NCBI GenBank assembly: GCA_020632795.1
Contig: JACKEV010000009.1
Coordinates: forward strand, 310,001 to 374,000
Source: Alphaproteobacteria bacterium
GTDB taxonomy: Bacteria; Myxococcota_A; UBA796; CAJQPC01
DNA length: 64,000 nucleotides
Reading direction: 5' to 3'
The notes under the pieces: generated by a model
Databases searched by the model: none
The model's input: only the letters and a program-made list of their open reading frames with translations
Told to the model about the DNA's origin: nothing
Made by a program: the position numbers and the translations under genes
Shown here: in pieces, positions 42,392 through 50,514 of the stretch
Layout of the letters: the number at the start of each line of letters is the position of its first letter
Numbering within the stretch: the stretch's first letter is position 1

Positions 42392-43186
42392 TCAGGTGAT
42401 CTTGACGATGAAGACGTCACCATCTCCAATTCCGTGCTTTCGGTAGAATTGGGACATGGTTCCACCTTGGCTGCATTGCTCACGAACAGGGATCTCCTTC
42501 ACGCTTGGTTTCACTCCTTCAATTCTCTTGGTGGACGCGAAGGGGAACTCATCCAACGATCTTCCCGCGGAAGCCTTCTTCTGACCTTTCAGGGCAACTC
42601 GACGGTTCCTCCTGATTTGACTACGGTTGGTCTCCCGTTGTAGTTTCATGGACTTCTTGCCTTTCATTCCCTTCTTGATGTTGTCGACCTTATTGGGGAA
42701 GTCCGCTCTGTCGAACACCAGCTCAGGTGGCCCGGAGGGAACCACAGCCGGGGCATGAATCGTCCCCATCAGCGTCGCCGAGTTCGCCGGACTCCCACTC
42801 GGCCCGCAGTTGTTCATCATCATGTCGCTGAGCAGGTGGACGTTCTTACCTTCCACTTTGACGTTCATCGACCCTGGGCTGATGAACTTCGTGGGTCCGT
42901 GGGTGTTGGACGAGATGAGACCACCACCCGTGCCCTTGCTGGCCATGTCGCCCTGGCTCTTGAAGCTCGCCCCCTTGATGGCGATGGGATCGCCGTCCGC
43001 CTTGACCTTCTTTGAGTACTTCTTGGGCGAGAGGTTGCTGCGTCCGATGTTGGGCAAAGGCGTCGGGACGAACGGCGCTGGTGGTCCGGGCATCTTGCAG
43101 ACGTTGGGGACCGTCGCTGTCGCGACCGAATTGCACCCCTTCGTCACCGGCGTCTTCGGCGCATTCACGGCAACACTACCCATCAT
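42392..43186 (-). CDS. DUF4150 (PAAR-like) protein with C-terminal NucA/NucB-type DNase, T6SS effector
   Basis: A 264-residue protein. Residues 1-150 are the DUF4150 PAAR-like domain (VATATVPNVCKMPGPPAPFVP, PLPNIGRS, FISPGSMNVKVEGKNVHLLSDMMMNN). Residues ~205-264 carry DEFPFAST (212-219) followed by VREQCSQGGTMSQFYR and GDVFIVKI, matching the DNase_NucA_NucB family pattern. It is a complete spike-tip effector in one chain. Its start overlaps the thiolase-like gene by 11 bp and a SUKH immunity gene follows. Lower GC in the toxin part is visible. Confidence 0.8.
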   Translation of the reverse strand: MMGSVAVNAPKTPVTKGCNSVATATVPNVCKMPGPPAPFVPTPLPNIGRSNLSPKKYSKKVKADGDPIAIKGASFKSQGDMASKGTGGGLISSNTHGPTKFISPGSMNVKVEGKNVHLLSDMMMNNCGPSGSPANSATLMGTIHAPAVVPSGPPELVFDRADFPNKVDNIKKGMKGKKSMKLQRETNRSQIRRNRRVALKGQKKASAGRSLDEFPFASTKRIEGVKPSVKEIPVREQCSQGGTMSQFYRKHGIGDGDVFIVKIT

Positions 43187-44234
43187 TCCCTCCCTTCTCC
43201 AGGACAACAGCGGCCCGCAGGCCCCCATCCGAGGCTCCCCAGACGAGCGCGCGGGGGTCCTCGGCATACCCCCGCTGCCACGCCTGGGCGGCGAGGACAC
43301 AGCCCAAGGCGCCGCTGGCGGCACCTTGATCGCCCCAACAGTCCACCGCCGAGGTATATTGTGTCGGATCCTGCACCATCCGGCAGTCCTTGAGCATCGC
43401 GAAGGCCCAGTCCTCGGCCCGCCACCGCTCTCCGTTGATGTCGCAGAGGATGCTCCCGGCCGCTTGCTCCGGGAGCTGGAGGTGACCACAGGCGGCGGTG
43501 AGCGCCTGGCCGAGACCGCCACCCATCATGCCCAGGGCATGATCCCGGGGCCGAGGTTCGATCGCCTGGCCTGCACCGAGGACACGGGCCAGGGGAGCCT
43601 CCCCCATACGGTGGAGGAGTTCGGTGTTGGAGAGCACGACGGCGCCTGCACCCTCCCCGGGGGGAAACCCTGCCCGGATCCCGTCGCGCAGGACCCGGCG
43701 CTCCGACTCCAGCCAGCGCAGCGTGTCCGGCTCCGCGTAGCTCTCGGCGCCACAGATCAGGACCAGCGGCTCCTGGCCGCGCAGGATGACCTCCGTCGCC
43801 GCTCCGATGGCCGCGAGGGGGCCGGCGTGACCAGCGGGGGCCTCATCAACGGAGAGCGGAGGTACGTCGGCGATCGCGTGTGCGCTTGCCCCATGCAGGA
43901 CCCACGCGGCGTCCTGGTCGGTGAAGCCTGGACGCCGCTCGGGCAGCGCGAGCAGGACCTTGACCGGTCGGTCGAGGGAGATCCGCCTCAGGAGCTTGTC
44001 CGCGATCTCATTCAACACAGATGTCAGCAGCGCGAGCATGCGGCGTCGCCCCATCCACTCGGGGTCGAGCCCGCCATCCCAGCCGCCGACCAGCGGCGCG
44101 CCCACGGCGTCGACGAGCAGCGGGTGCTCCTCCAACCGGGCCGCTCCGCTGCGGACCGCTGCTGCGGCCGCTTCGGCGTGCAGACCGACAGGCGTTCGGG
44201 CCCCCACGGCGGCGATGGCGACCGTTCGTGTCAT
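43176..44234 (-). CDS. Thiolase/ketosynthase-fold adaptor of the DUF2169-DUF4150 module
   Basis: A 352-residue protein with a beta-ketoacyl synthase-like layout (VAIAAVGARTPVG start, RAGFPPGEGAGAVVLSN, DWGDQGAASGALGCVLA by sense). Where active ketosynthases have the nucleophile Cys (AC-S/A), this protein reads APAGHAGPLAAIG, with no Cys, so condensation activity is unlikely. Such proteins recur between DUF2169 and DUF4150 genes in T6SS loci and probably help load the effector. Overlaps DUF2169 by 4 bp. Confidence 0.75.
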   Translation of the reverse strand: MTRTVAIAAVGARTPVGLHAEAAAAAVRSGAARLEEHPLLVDAVGAPLVGGWDGGLDPEWMGRRRMLALLTSVLNEIADKLLRRISLDRPVKVLLALPERRPGFTDQDAAWVLHGASAHAIADVPPLSVDEAPAGHAGPLAAIGAATEVILRGQEPLVLICGAESYAEPDTLRWLESERRVLRDGIRAGFPPGEGAGAVVLSNTELLHRMGEAPLARVLGAGQAIEPRPRDHALGMMGGGLGQALTAACGHLQLPEQAAGSILCDINGERWRAEDWAFAMLKDCRMVQDPTQYTSAVDCWGDQGAASGALGCVLAAQAWQRGYAEDPRALVWGASDGGLRAAVVLEKGGNDG

Positions 44235-45232
44235 GTCAGGTAGGGCTTCTCTCGGACGGTCGTGACGTCGAGGTAGTCGCCGTCAGGCGCCGGCACCGGC
44301 AGCGCGCTCTGCCAGACCATCTGGAGCATGGCGGCGTCCGGCTCGATGATGACGGTGACCAGGCGCCCTCGGTGCTCCTCCCGCCGCCGCCCGAACCGGG
44401 TCGTGTAGGTGAGGTAGACCTTGGGCAACTCGAACCGTATCCTCCCGCCTGGCGTGAGGTTGAACAGCTCCACCACCTCGCCTCCCCGGAGGTGCCGCGC
44501 CGGCTGTTGATCGACCGGTGCGCAGAGCGCGAACCGAGGATCGTAGTCCAACGGCAGGAGCGGGCGTCTCGTCCGAGCCCAGTCCTCGTCATAGGTCCCG
44601 GCGAACCCCACGCGAGGAGACCAGGAGCGATCGATAGGGCCGAACCCGGCGGGCGTATCGCTGCGGTTGGGGCAGGTGACCTGGGGAGCCGGCCGCCCCA
44701 CGAGGTCCCCGTCCGGCCCGATCACCCCCCGCCCGACCGGGTTGCGGAGATCGAAAGCCTGCTGCCTGGGATCCGGATCGCTCAGGTCGGCGCCCCCGTA
44801 GCTGTACTCGTACCGTATTGGCTGCCTCAGGAAAGGCCGCGCGAGCCCCGGGGTCACGCCGGTGACCCCGTGTTCGTAGAGGCGCTCTCCCCAGACGAGC
44901 AGCCCCTTGTCGATCGGCCCCACCTTCAGGCGCACCTCGACCTGATCGGTGGGGCGCTCCTTGGGGGCGTAGGCTGAGCCCAGCACCAGGATGTCTGTGG
45001 TCGGCTTCATCGGACCGAGGTCCGCGTCGTATCTCAAGCTGGAGGTGCCTGGCTCGCCGTGATGCTCCGGGACCAGCAAGGGCGGGGTCTGCTCCTCCGC
45101 CAGGGAGAGCCGACCGTCCTCGCCGAGCGCGTAGGTCCCCTTGACCGCGACGATCCAGTGGTGCATGCCGTCCCGGTCCTGGATCCATGTTCGATCCGCA
45201 GCATACCGTGTCTGGTTGTCTACCGCCCACAT
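44231..45232 (-). CDS. DUF2169 family T6SS effector-loading protein
   Basis: A 333-residue protein with DUF2169 features: DGMHHWIVAVKGTYAL, GSAYAPKERPTDQVEVRLKVGPIDK, EYSYGGADLSDPDPRQQAFDLRNPVGRG, DEDWARTRRPLLPLDYDPRFALCAPVDQQ. DUF2169 proteins act as adaptors linking PAAR-like effectors to VgrG. It is the first gene of the five-gene effector operon. A TATAGA element lies ~12 bp before the ATG. Confidence 0.88.
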   Translation of the reverse strand: MWAVDNQTRYAADRTWIQDRDGMHHWIVAVKGTYALGEDGRLSLAEEQTPPLLVPEHHGEPGTSSLRYDADLGPMKPTTDILVLGSAYAPKERPTDQVEVRLKVGPIDKGLLVWGERLYEHGVTGVTPGLARPFLRQPIRYEYSYGGADLSDPDPRQQAFDLRNPVGRGVIGPDGDLVGRPAPQVTCPNRSDTPAGFGPIDRSWSPRVGFAGTYDEDWARTRRPLLPLDYDPRFALCAPVDQQPARHLRGGEVVELFNLTPGGRIRFELPKVYLTYTTRFGRRREEHRGRLVTVIIEPDAAMLQMVWQSALPVPAPDGDYLDVTTVREKPYLT

Positions 45233-45307
45233 GCTGATTCTATAGCACCTTTCAGGCCGCGTCGCGCTCTGTTTGTGGCGCGAAAAAGCTCCCCGTTGAA
45301 CAACCCG

Positions 45308-46480
45308 TCAACCCCTCAGCGTTCCGACCCACACCTGCCTCACAAACCCCTCCCGCCTCAACCGCTCCTCATCCACCTCCGCCCACGGCACCCCCAACAG
45401 ATATCGGTTGCCCCCCCGAAACCCGGACGCACGCTCCCCCCACCACGCTCGCACAGCCTCGATGTCCGGCCAGGGCAGATCCTCATCCGGATCCATCGCG
45501 ACGTCCTCGTCCTCCGGGTCGTCGCTCGGGCCTGGGGCGAAGCCCTCGGGCGGCTCTCTGAGCAGGGTGTCGTCTTCCAGGTCCGCGCCGGTGACCAGCG
45601 CGAAGGCCTCATACGCCTGGCGGGCGACGTCCGGATCGCGCATCTGGTCCAGCAGCCAGGGGACCCACTCGGGACGACCCGCTGCCCCCGCCGCCCGCGC
45701 GGCTACCACCGGATCGCTGCGCTGGAGCTCCTCGAACAGGGTCCGCTGAGGGCCTGGCTCCATCGCACGGACGGCGAGGAGCTGGTGATGCGGGGGGTGT
45801 TCGCCCCGCGCGCGGGCGAGGTCGTACAGTCGACGCGCCAGGTGAGCCTGGCCCAGGCGCACGAGCGCCGCGCAGGCCAGCTCCTGGACGGGTGCGCTGT
45901 CGTGCTGGAGCGAAGCCTGGATTCGGGACGTGAGTTCGCCCCTGTCCAGGAGCCCGGCGACCTGCAGCGCCGCACAGCGCAGCGGCTCGTCGGAGGACGA
46001 GAGGGACGCCTCCAACACCTCTCCCGGAAACCGCTGATGCGCGGCTGACGCCAGGAGCCCGACGCGGACGCGCCCGAGGTGCTCGGAAAGCAGCAGCTCG
46101 TGCACGGCGGAAGACACGACACGCCAGGGCAGCCAGCCCAGAGCGCTCACGAGCCCCTCGGCGGTCTCCGGATCCTCAGCGTACGCCAGCGCGCTCCGGA
46201 CGCGGGCAGGGTCCCCGGACTCCAGCGCGAGCACGCAAGGCACGAACACCTCGCCCTCGTCCTCGTCGTCCAGCAGCTCGCGCATCAGCGCCCAGCCCGG
46301 CTCCCCGGCGATGCGCAGCCCGTCGAGGTGGGCCTCGAGGCGATCCTCCAGCTCTCGGAGATCCTCAGGACGATGCAACGGCTCCCACCGGGCCTGCTGC
46401 CGCATGCACCACAGAAAGGCCGCCTCCTCGACGTGCTGGGAGACGATGTCCACGATGATGGGGGGATCGTCGGGCCTCAT
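45308..46480 (-). CDS. HEAT-like repeat protein of the TIGR02270 type, T6SS-linked
   Basis: A 390-residue helical-repeat protein (ALESGDPARVRSALAYAEDPE, LSSSDEPLRCAALQVAGLLD, SDPVVAARAAGAAGRPEWVPWLL). The layout and the conserved end (NRYLLGVPW, REGFVRQVWVGTLRG) fit the TIGR02270 family found beside T6SS genes. It is likely a cytoplasmic scaffold. Its start overlaps the FHA gene stop by 4 bp. Confidence 0.75.
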   Translation of the reverse strand: MRPDDPPIIVDIVSQHVEEAAFLWCMRQQARWEPLHRPEDLRELEDRLEAHLDGLRIAGEPGWALMRELLDDEDEGEVFVPCVLALESGDPARVRSALAYAEDPETAEGLVSALGWLPWRVVSSAVHELLLSEHLGRVRVGLLASAAHQRFPGEVLEASLSSSDEPLRCAALQVAGLLDRGELTSRIQASLQHDSAPVQELACAALVRLGQAHLARRLYDLARARGEHPPHHQLLAVRAMEPGPQRTLFEELQRSDPVVAARAAGAAGRPEWVPWLLDQMRDPDVARQAYEAFALVTGADLEDDTLLREPPEGFAPGPSDDPEDEDVAMDPDEDLPWPDIEAVRAWWGERASGFRGGNRYLLGVPWAEVDEERLRREGFVRQVWVGTLRG

Positions 46481-47127
46481 GCGCCCGCCCTCCCCACCGT
46501 CCCCAGCAGCTCCAACGCGTCCTCCAGCGCGTCGCTGACCCCACCCAGGCGGTCCGCCGCGTCGCGCAGCGTGCCCGGCCGGGGCTCCAGCTGATCCTCC
46601 AGGGTCGCCCGCAGCGCCCCCTGGTCCGCTCGTCGGAGCGCGCTGTCCAGTCCGTCCAGCGCGTCGTTCACCTGAGCGACGATCTCGCCGAGGGCCTGAC
46701 GGCGGCGATATCCACGCTCCACGCTGAACGCGATGTCCTCCAGAAGCTGGGGATCCAGGGCCGAAGCGGGCACAGGCGGCGGTAGCGGCGGCGGCGGTCG
46801 CGCCTCACAGAGGAACACCGCGGTGACCTGCCCACCCAGCACGATGACCGAGTGGTGCTCCAGCGCAGCGCGCTGGGCGGAGCTGCCCCAGGCCAGGGTC
46901 ACGCCGTCCACCCAGGAGGGGTTCGTGCGGCTGAGGTGCTCCAGCATCCACCGCCCGCCCGTGCGGTCGAGGGTCACCCGGGCGTGCTCGCGGCTGAGCT
47001 GATCGGTGCTGACGTCACCCAGCACGATGTCGACGCGCGCCGGATCCCGCCCGAGCCCGGCGCCTGCAGCGGAGACCTCGAAGCTTCGGCCCTTGAAGGG
47101 CCCGGAGCGGACGACGATCGTTGCCAT
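46477..47127 (-). CDS. FHA-domain protein
   Basis: A 216-residue protein. Residues ~1-105 are an FHA domain (SGPFKGRSFEVSAAGAGLGRDP, LSREHARVTLD, LSRTNPSWVDG), with the Arg-Ser-His phosphothreonine-binding set replaced in part by LSREHA and TNPSWVDG. A Pro-rich linker and a C-terminal coiled helical part follow. It sits 44 bp downstream of a Ser/Thr kinase and is the obvious phosphorylation-dependent partner. ATG 47127 with AAGGGG upstream. Confidence 0.82.
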   Translation of the reverse strand: MATIVVRSGPFKGRSFEVSAAGAGLGRDPARVDIVLGDVSTDQLSREHARVTLDRTGGRWMLEHLSRTNPSWVDGVTLAWGSSAQRAALEHHSVIVLGGQVTAVFLCEARPPPPLPPPVPASALDPQLLEDIAFSVERGYRRRQALGEIVAQVNDALDGLDSALRRADQGALRATLEDQLEPRPGTLRDAADRLGGVSDALEDALELLGTVGRAGA

Positions 47128-47171
47128 GAATACCCCTTCCCCCAGGGACGCGCGCAGGTCGCCCCAGCATC

Positions 47172-49028
47172 CTACATCCGTGTCCTGGAACAATCCTGAA
47201 GCGCCCAGCGGCACTTCAGGGTGATGGGCTCGCCCTCGAACACGACCAGGGATCCGACCTTGCCGCTGTATCCGCTCGCGAAGCTGCCGTAGAGCGTGTA
47301 CTCCCCGGGCAGCAGCGGCCCCGGCAGCCTGCCCTGGCGCAGCCCCGCCTCGCGGTCCACCGGCACCGCATAGAGGCTCTCAAACTCACCGATCACCTTG
47401 ACCTGCACCGGCGCGACCTCCTTGGGCAGAGGCGCCTGGATGAACGCCTCCTCGGGCTCCGAGGGCTTGAACACAGGGCCCCCCAGGGCCGCCTCCACGT
47501 CGTCCGGATCCAGCTCGGGCGGCGCGGTGTCCACCGGCTCGGCGGACGCCGCAGACGGCTCGTCCCTGGGGGTGGCCGCCGGGGAGCGCGCATGCTCCTT
47601 GGGAGAGGACACGATCGCCGCCTTCATGGGGACAGGGGCAGGGGACGCTGCGGGAGGGCGTTCGGCTCCGACCGGCGCCGTGGGCTCAGTGGGCAGCATG
47701 GCGACGACCTCGGGCCGATCGGGTGGCCGGTTGCCCGCATCCGGCAGGGTCTCCGGCTGGAGCCGCCAGGCCAGCACGCCCACGAGCACGCCGAACAGGA
47801 TGAGCCCGACCGCCAGGCCCCCGGCGCGCTGCTGGTTTCGCCGACGCATCCACTGGGTGGCGCCGTCTCCCTCGGACAGGGTGGCGTTGCTCAAGGGCCG
47901 CGGCGGCGGGGTGCGGGGGGCGGAGACCACGGCCGTAGGCGCCGCCGCCGGGGGAGGCTGCGGTGAGGGGGGGCGCGTGGTCGCATCGGCCCGAGGCGGC
48001 GGCAGCGGCTCCGGCGGCGCGAGCGGGGTGGACGCCGACGCGGAAGGCGGCTGCGCGAGGGTCGTCCCGGAGGCCGGCTCGACGTCGGGCGGGGGCGTCG
48101 CTACCGCCGGCAGCGCCTCGATGCGCTCCTGGGCCCAGCGGCGCAGCATCGTGACCCCGAAGCGCCGCCCCAGCACCTGGCAGCGGAGCTCCAGGGCCTC
48201 CGCGCTGGGGCGCTGCTCCGGCTCCCAGGCCAGCAGCTCCTGGAGGAGCGCGATGATCTCGTCCGGCAGCGCGGCGCGGCTGGCCAGGGCCTCGACCCGC
48301 TCCCGGATGAAGCGCTCGTGACGACCCTGGGCGGCCCGGGTCTGCCCCAGCGGCTCACCCAGCAGCTCGTAGAGGACCGCCCCCAGCGCGTAGACGTCGC
48401 CCTCCGGGCCGTCGATGAAGTCCAGTCTCTCCGGCGCCATGTAGGCCATCGAGCCGAAGGTGAGCGAGCGGGTGAGGGCCTCGCGGTCGGCGAAGCGGGC
48501 CCGCGCGATGCCGAAGTCCAGCAGCTTGACCTCGCCGAAGCGGGTGAGCTGGAGGTTGGAGGGCTTGATGTCCCGATGCAGCAGCTCGAGGGGCCGTCCG
48601 TCCGGGCCTGTGGCGGTGTACGCCGCGTGCAGCGCTCCCGCGATCTCGCTGACGATCTCCAGCGCAGGGCCGAGGGGCGCGGGCCCAAGGCGGAGGGCCT
48701 CCTTGAGGTTCACGCCCTCCACGTACTCCATCACCACCGCCCAGCTCTGACCCAGCCGGGTCAGGCGGTCGACCTGCACGATGGAGCGGTGCCGGATGAG
48801 GCCCAGGAGCCTCGCCTCGTCGCGGAAGCGGCAGGCCAGCTCCTCGACCCCGTCGGTGTCCGCGTTCAGGACCTTGAGCGCCACATCCTTGGTGAAGCCC
48901 TCCTCTCCGATGAACCGGGCGCGGTAGACCGTGCCGAAGCCCCCCTTTCCCAAGGCGTGCAGGATCTCGTAGCGGCCCCCGGCGCTCACCGGCTGACCTC
49001 CTGGAAGGAGGGAGTCATACGTAGCCAC
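47172..49028 (-). CDS. Transmembrane Ser/Thr protein kinase
   Basis: A 618-residue protein. The kinase domain spans ~18-290: Gly loop LGKGGFGTVY, VAL-K lysine, catalytic LLHRDIKPSN, LLDFGIA and MAPERL, all intact. A Pro/Thr/Ala-rich linker, one membrane helix (~400-420, GGLAVGLILFGVLVGVLAW) and an outer domain of ~190 residues follow. Kinase plus FHA gene is the threonine-phosphorylation control set known from other T6SS loci. A palindrome lies 13 bp before its ATG. Confidence 0.9.
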   Translation of the reverse strand: MATYDSLLPGGQPVSAGGRYEILHALGKGGFGTVYRARFIGEEGFTKDVALKVLNADTDGVEELACRFRDEARLLGLIRHRSIVQVDRLTRLGQSWAVVMEYVEGVNLKEALRLGPAPLGPALEIVSEIAGALHAAYTATGPDGRPLELLHRDIKPSNLQLTRFGEVKLLDFGIARARFADREALTRSLTFGSMAYMAPERLDFIDGPEGDVYALGAVLYELLGEPLGQTRAAQGRHERFIRERVEALASRAALPDEIIALLQELLAWEPEQRPSAEALELRCQVLGRRFGVTMLRRWAQERIEALPAVATPPPDVEPASGTTLAQPPSASASTPLAPPEPLPPPRADATTRPPSPQPPPAAAPTAVVSAPRTPPPRPLSNATLSEGDGATQWMRRRNQQRAGGLAVGLILFGVLVGVLAWRLQPETLPDAGNRPPDRPEVVAMLPTEPTAPVGAERPPAASPAPVPMKAAIVSSPKEHARSPAATPRDEPSAASAEPVDTAPPELDPDDVEAALGGPVFKPSEPEEAFIQAPLPKEVAPVQVKVIGEFESLYAVPVDREAGLRQGRLPGPLLPGEYTLYGSFASGYSGKVGSLVVFEGEPITLKCRWALQDCSRTRM

Positions 49029-49030
49029 AG

Positions 49031-49059
49031 TATACCAGATACGGACATGAATTGTCCGT
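49031..49059 (-). promoter_or_regulatory. Promoter and palindromic site before the kinase gene
   Basis: On the minus strand TATACT (49036-49031) is a good -10 box. The palindrome ACGGACA-N5-TGTCCGT (49041-49059) falls just upstream, between the likely -35 and -10, where a repressor would block RNA polymerase. It is one of several CGGAC-N7-GTCCG sites. Confidence 0.55.
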
Positions 49060-49070
49060 GCAGGTCCACT

Positions 49071-50474
49071 TCAGGACCCCACAGGAAGGAGAGGAGAGAC
49101 GCGGAGGGTGCACGGCGCGCCCTGGTAGGGCTCCCGAGGGGTCAGCGCGAGGTGGGCGCGCCCAGCCGGATCGAGCCGGACCGTGGCTGCGGTGAAGGGC
49201 GCGTCCCCATCGGGGGCGCCGTCGACCGCTCCGATCGCCCCCAGCCAGGCGCCCGGATCGTCCAGCGGCTCGGGGGCTGCGGCGCGGCGCATCAGGTGGT
49301 GGGCGAGCCGGGTGGCCCGGAGCAGCCAGGGCAGGCGGCCCTCCAGCCGTCGGGAGACGCCCTCCTCCGAGCCCTGGAGGCCGACACACGGCGCGCGGCG
49401 GCAGGTGTTTGCGGAGTCGAAGCCCGGCGGGTGGCCGGCTCGGTGCACCAGGGGGATGAAGCCCTCGTGGCACAGCTCCCACTCCCGCGCCTCGGTGACC
49501 GTCGCCTCGGTGGGGGGGACGGGCAGCCCGGCGAGCGCGCCGCCGGTCAGCGCGGCGGACCAGCGCCGCTCGGCGAAGGCGTCACACAGGCGCATCCCCA
49601 CCGCAAAGGCGGCGTTCCCCCACATCCCCTGCCCCTCGGAGGCCGCCCGCCCCGCCGCGTCGACTCGGTAGTCGGGGCGCAGCCGGAAGCGGGGCAGGGC
49701 GAGGCCGATGAAGTTGGCGGCGTCGCTGTCGCGGAGCCGCTGCCACGCGGCGTGCCGGCGGGTGGACAGGTTGGGGTGCTCGGCCAGCCCGGCGAAGTCC
49801 TCCAGGCCGAAGAAGGCCGGGCTGGCCCCGGCGATGAAGGGCGCGCAGGCGTCGGCGGCGATGGGGGCGAGGGCCTCCAGCAGCGCGACGTCGTCGGGGC
49901 CGAAGGTCCAGTCCGCCAGGATCGCGGCTGCGGGCGTGCCGTGGGGCAGGCCGTCGAGGTGCTGCGCCAGCAGCGCGGCGAGGCGGGTCTCCTGGGGCGG
50001 GGTGTCCCGAAGCGCAGCGGCCAGCTCGCCTGGGGTGCAGCTCAGGAGCCGGATCTCATTGCCCGTCTCGGGGGCGGCGTGGTCGACCAGGGCGCGCAGG
50101 CTGCGCCAGGTAGCCTCGCAGGCCCTGAAGCGAGGGTGGCGCAGCACGGCCGCCAGCCGCTCGGGGGCGCGCAGGGCAGGGTGGGCCTCCAGCAGCGCCG
50201 GCGGGTCGAGGTCGGCGAGGCGGTTGATCCGCAGCTTGAGCCGTCGGGGGCCGTCGTCACCGGGCAGGTCGAGCTTGAGGCGGACGCTGTGCCATGCCAG
50301 CACGTCGTCGAAGGTCGCGGGCTCCACCCGGATCGGCTCTCGCTCGGCCAGGGGGCTGGCGTCGCCGCCGAGGGAGAAGTCGCCCAGCACGAGCAGGCGG
50401 TTGGGCAGCTCGCTCGCCGGGCAGTCGGCGCGGAGGCGGTAGCGCAGCGGCGTCCAGGGCATGGCGTCCCCCAT
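49071..50474 (-). CDS. Single-chain TssB-TssC fusion (sheath-like protein)
   Basis: A 467-residue protein. Residues ~5-100 follow TssB: LPNRLLVLGDFSLGG and VEPATFDDVLAWHSVRLKLDL align with LPFLGLVLGDFSGG and VNPHNFDKVMREHEIKLELSV of the operon TssB. Residues ~110-467 follow TssC: RFRACEATWRSLRALVDHA, ILADWTFGPDDVALLEAL, DACAPFIAGASPAFFGLEDF, GMWGNAAFAVGMRLCDAFAERRW, HEGFIPLVHRAG. Total length is ~190 residues less than TssB plus TssC, so linker, handshake or C-terminal parts are reduced. Normal sheath genes are present at 25.7-27.7 kb, so this is an extra, specialised protein. Start 50474 or 50462. Confidence 0.8.
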   Translation of the reverse strand: MGDAMPWTPLRYRLRADCPASELPNRLLVLGDFSLGGDASPLAEREPIRVEPATFDDVLAWHSVRLKLDLPGDDGPRRLKLRINRLADLDPPALLEAHPALRAPERLAAVLRHPRFRACEATWRSLRALVDHAAPETGNEIRLLSCTPGELAAALRDTPPQETRLAALLAQHLDGLPHGTPAAAILADWTFGPDDVALLEALAPIAADACAPFIAGASPAFFGLEDFAGLAEHPNLSTRRHAAWQRLRDSDAANFIGLALPRFRLRPDYRVDAAGRAASEGQGMWGNAAFAVGMRLCDAFAERRWSAALTGGALAGLPVPPTEATVTEAREWELCHEGFIPLVHRAGHPPGFDSANTCRRAPCVGLQGSEEGVSRRLEGRLPWLLRATRLAHHLMRRAAAPEPLDDPGAWLGAIGAVDGAPDGDAPFTAATVRLDPAGRAHLALTPREPYQGAPCTLRVSPLLPVGS

Positions 50475-50485
50475 CAGGTCCCTGC

Positions 50486-50503
50486 ACGGACGTAATCCGT
50501 CCG
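50486..50503. promoter_or_regulatory. Palindrome ACGGACG-N5-CGTCCG before the TssB-TssC fusion
   Basis: Six of seven arm positions pair. It lies 12 bp before the start codon, the same distance as the site before the kinase gene (13 bp). It could be an operator or an mRNA hairpin that shields the ribosome site. Confidence 0.5.
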
Positions 50504-50514
50504 GGGCCGAGGCG

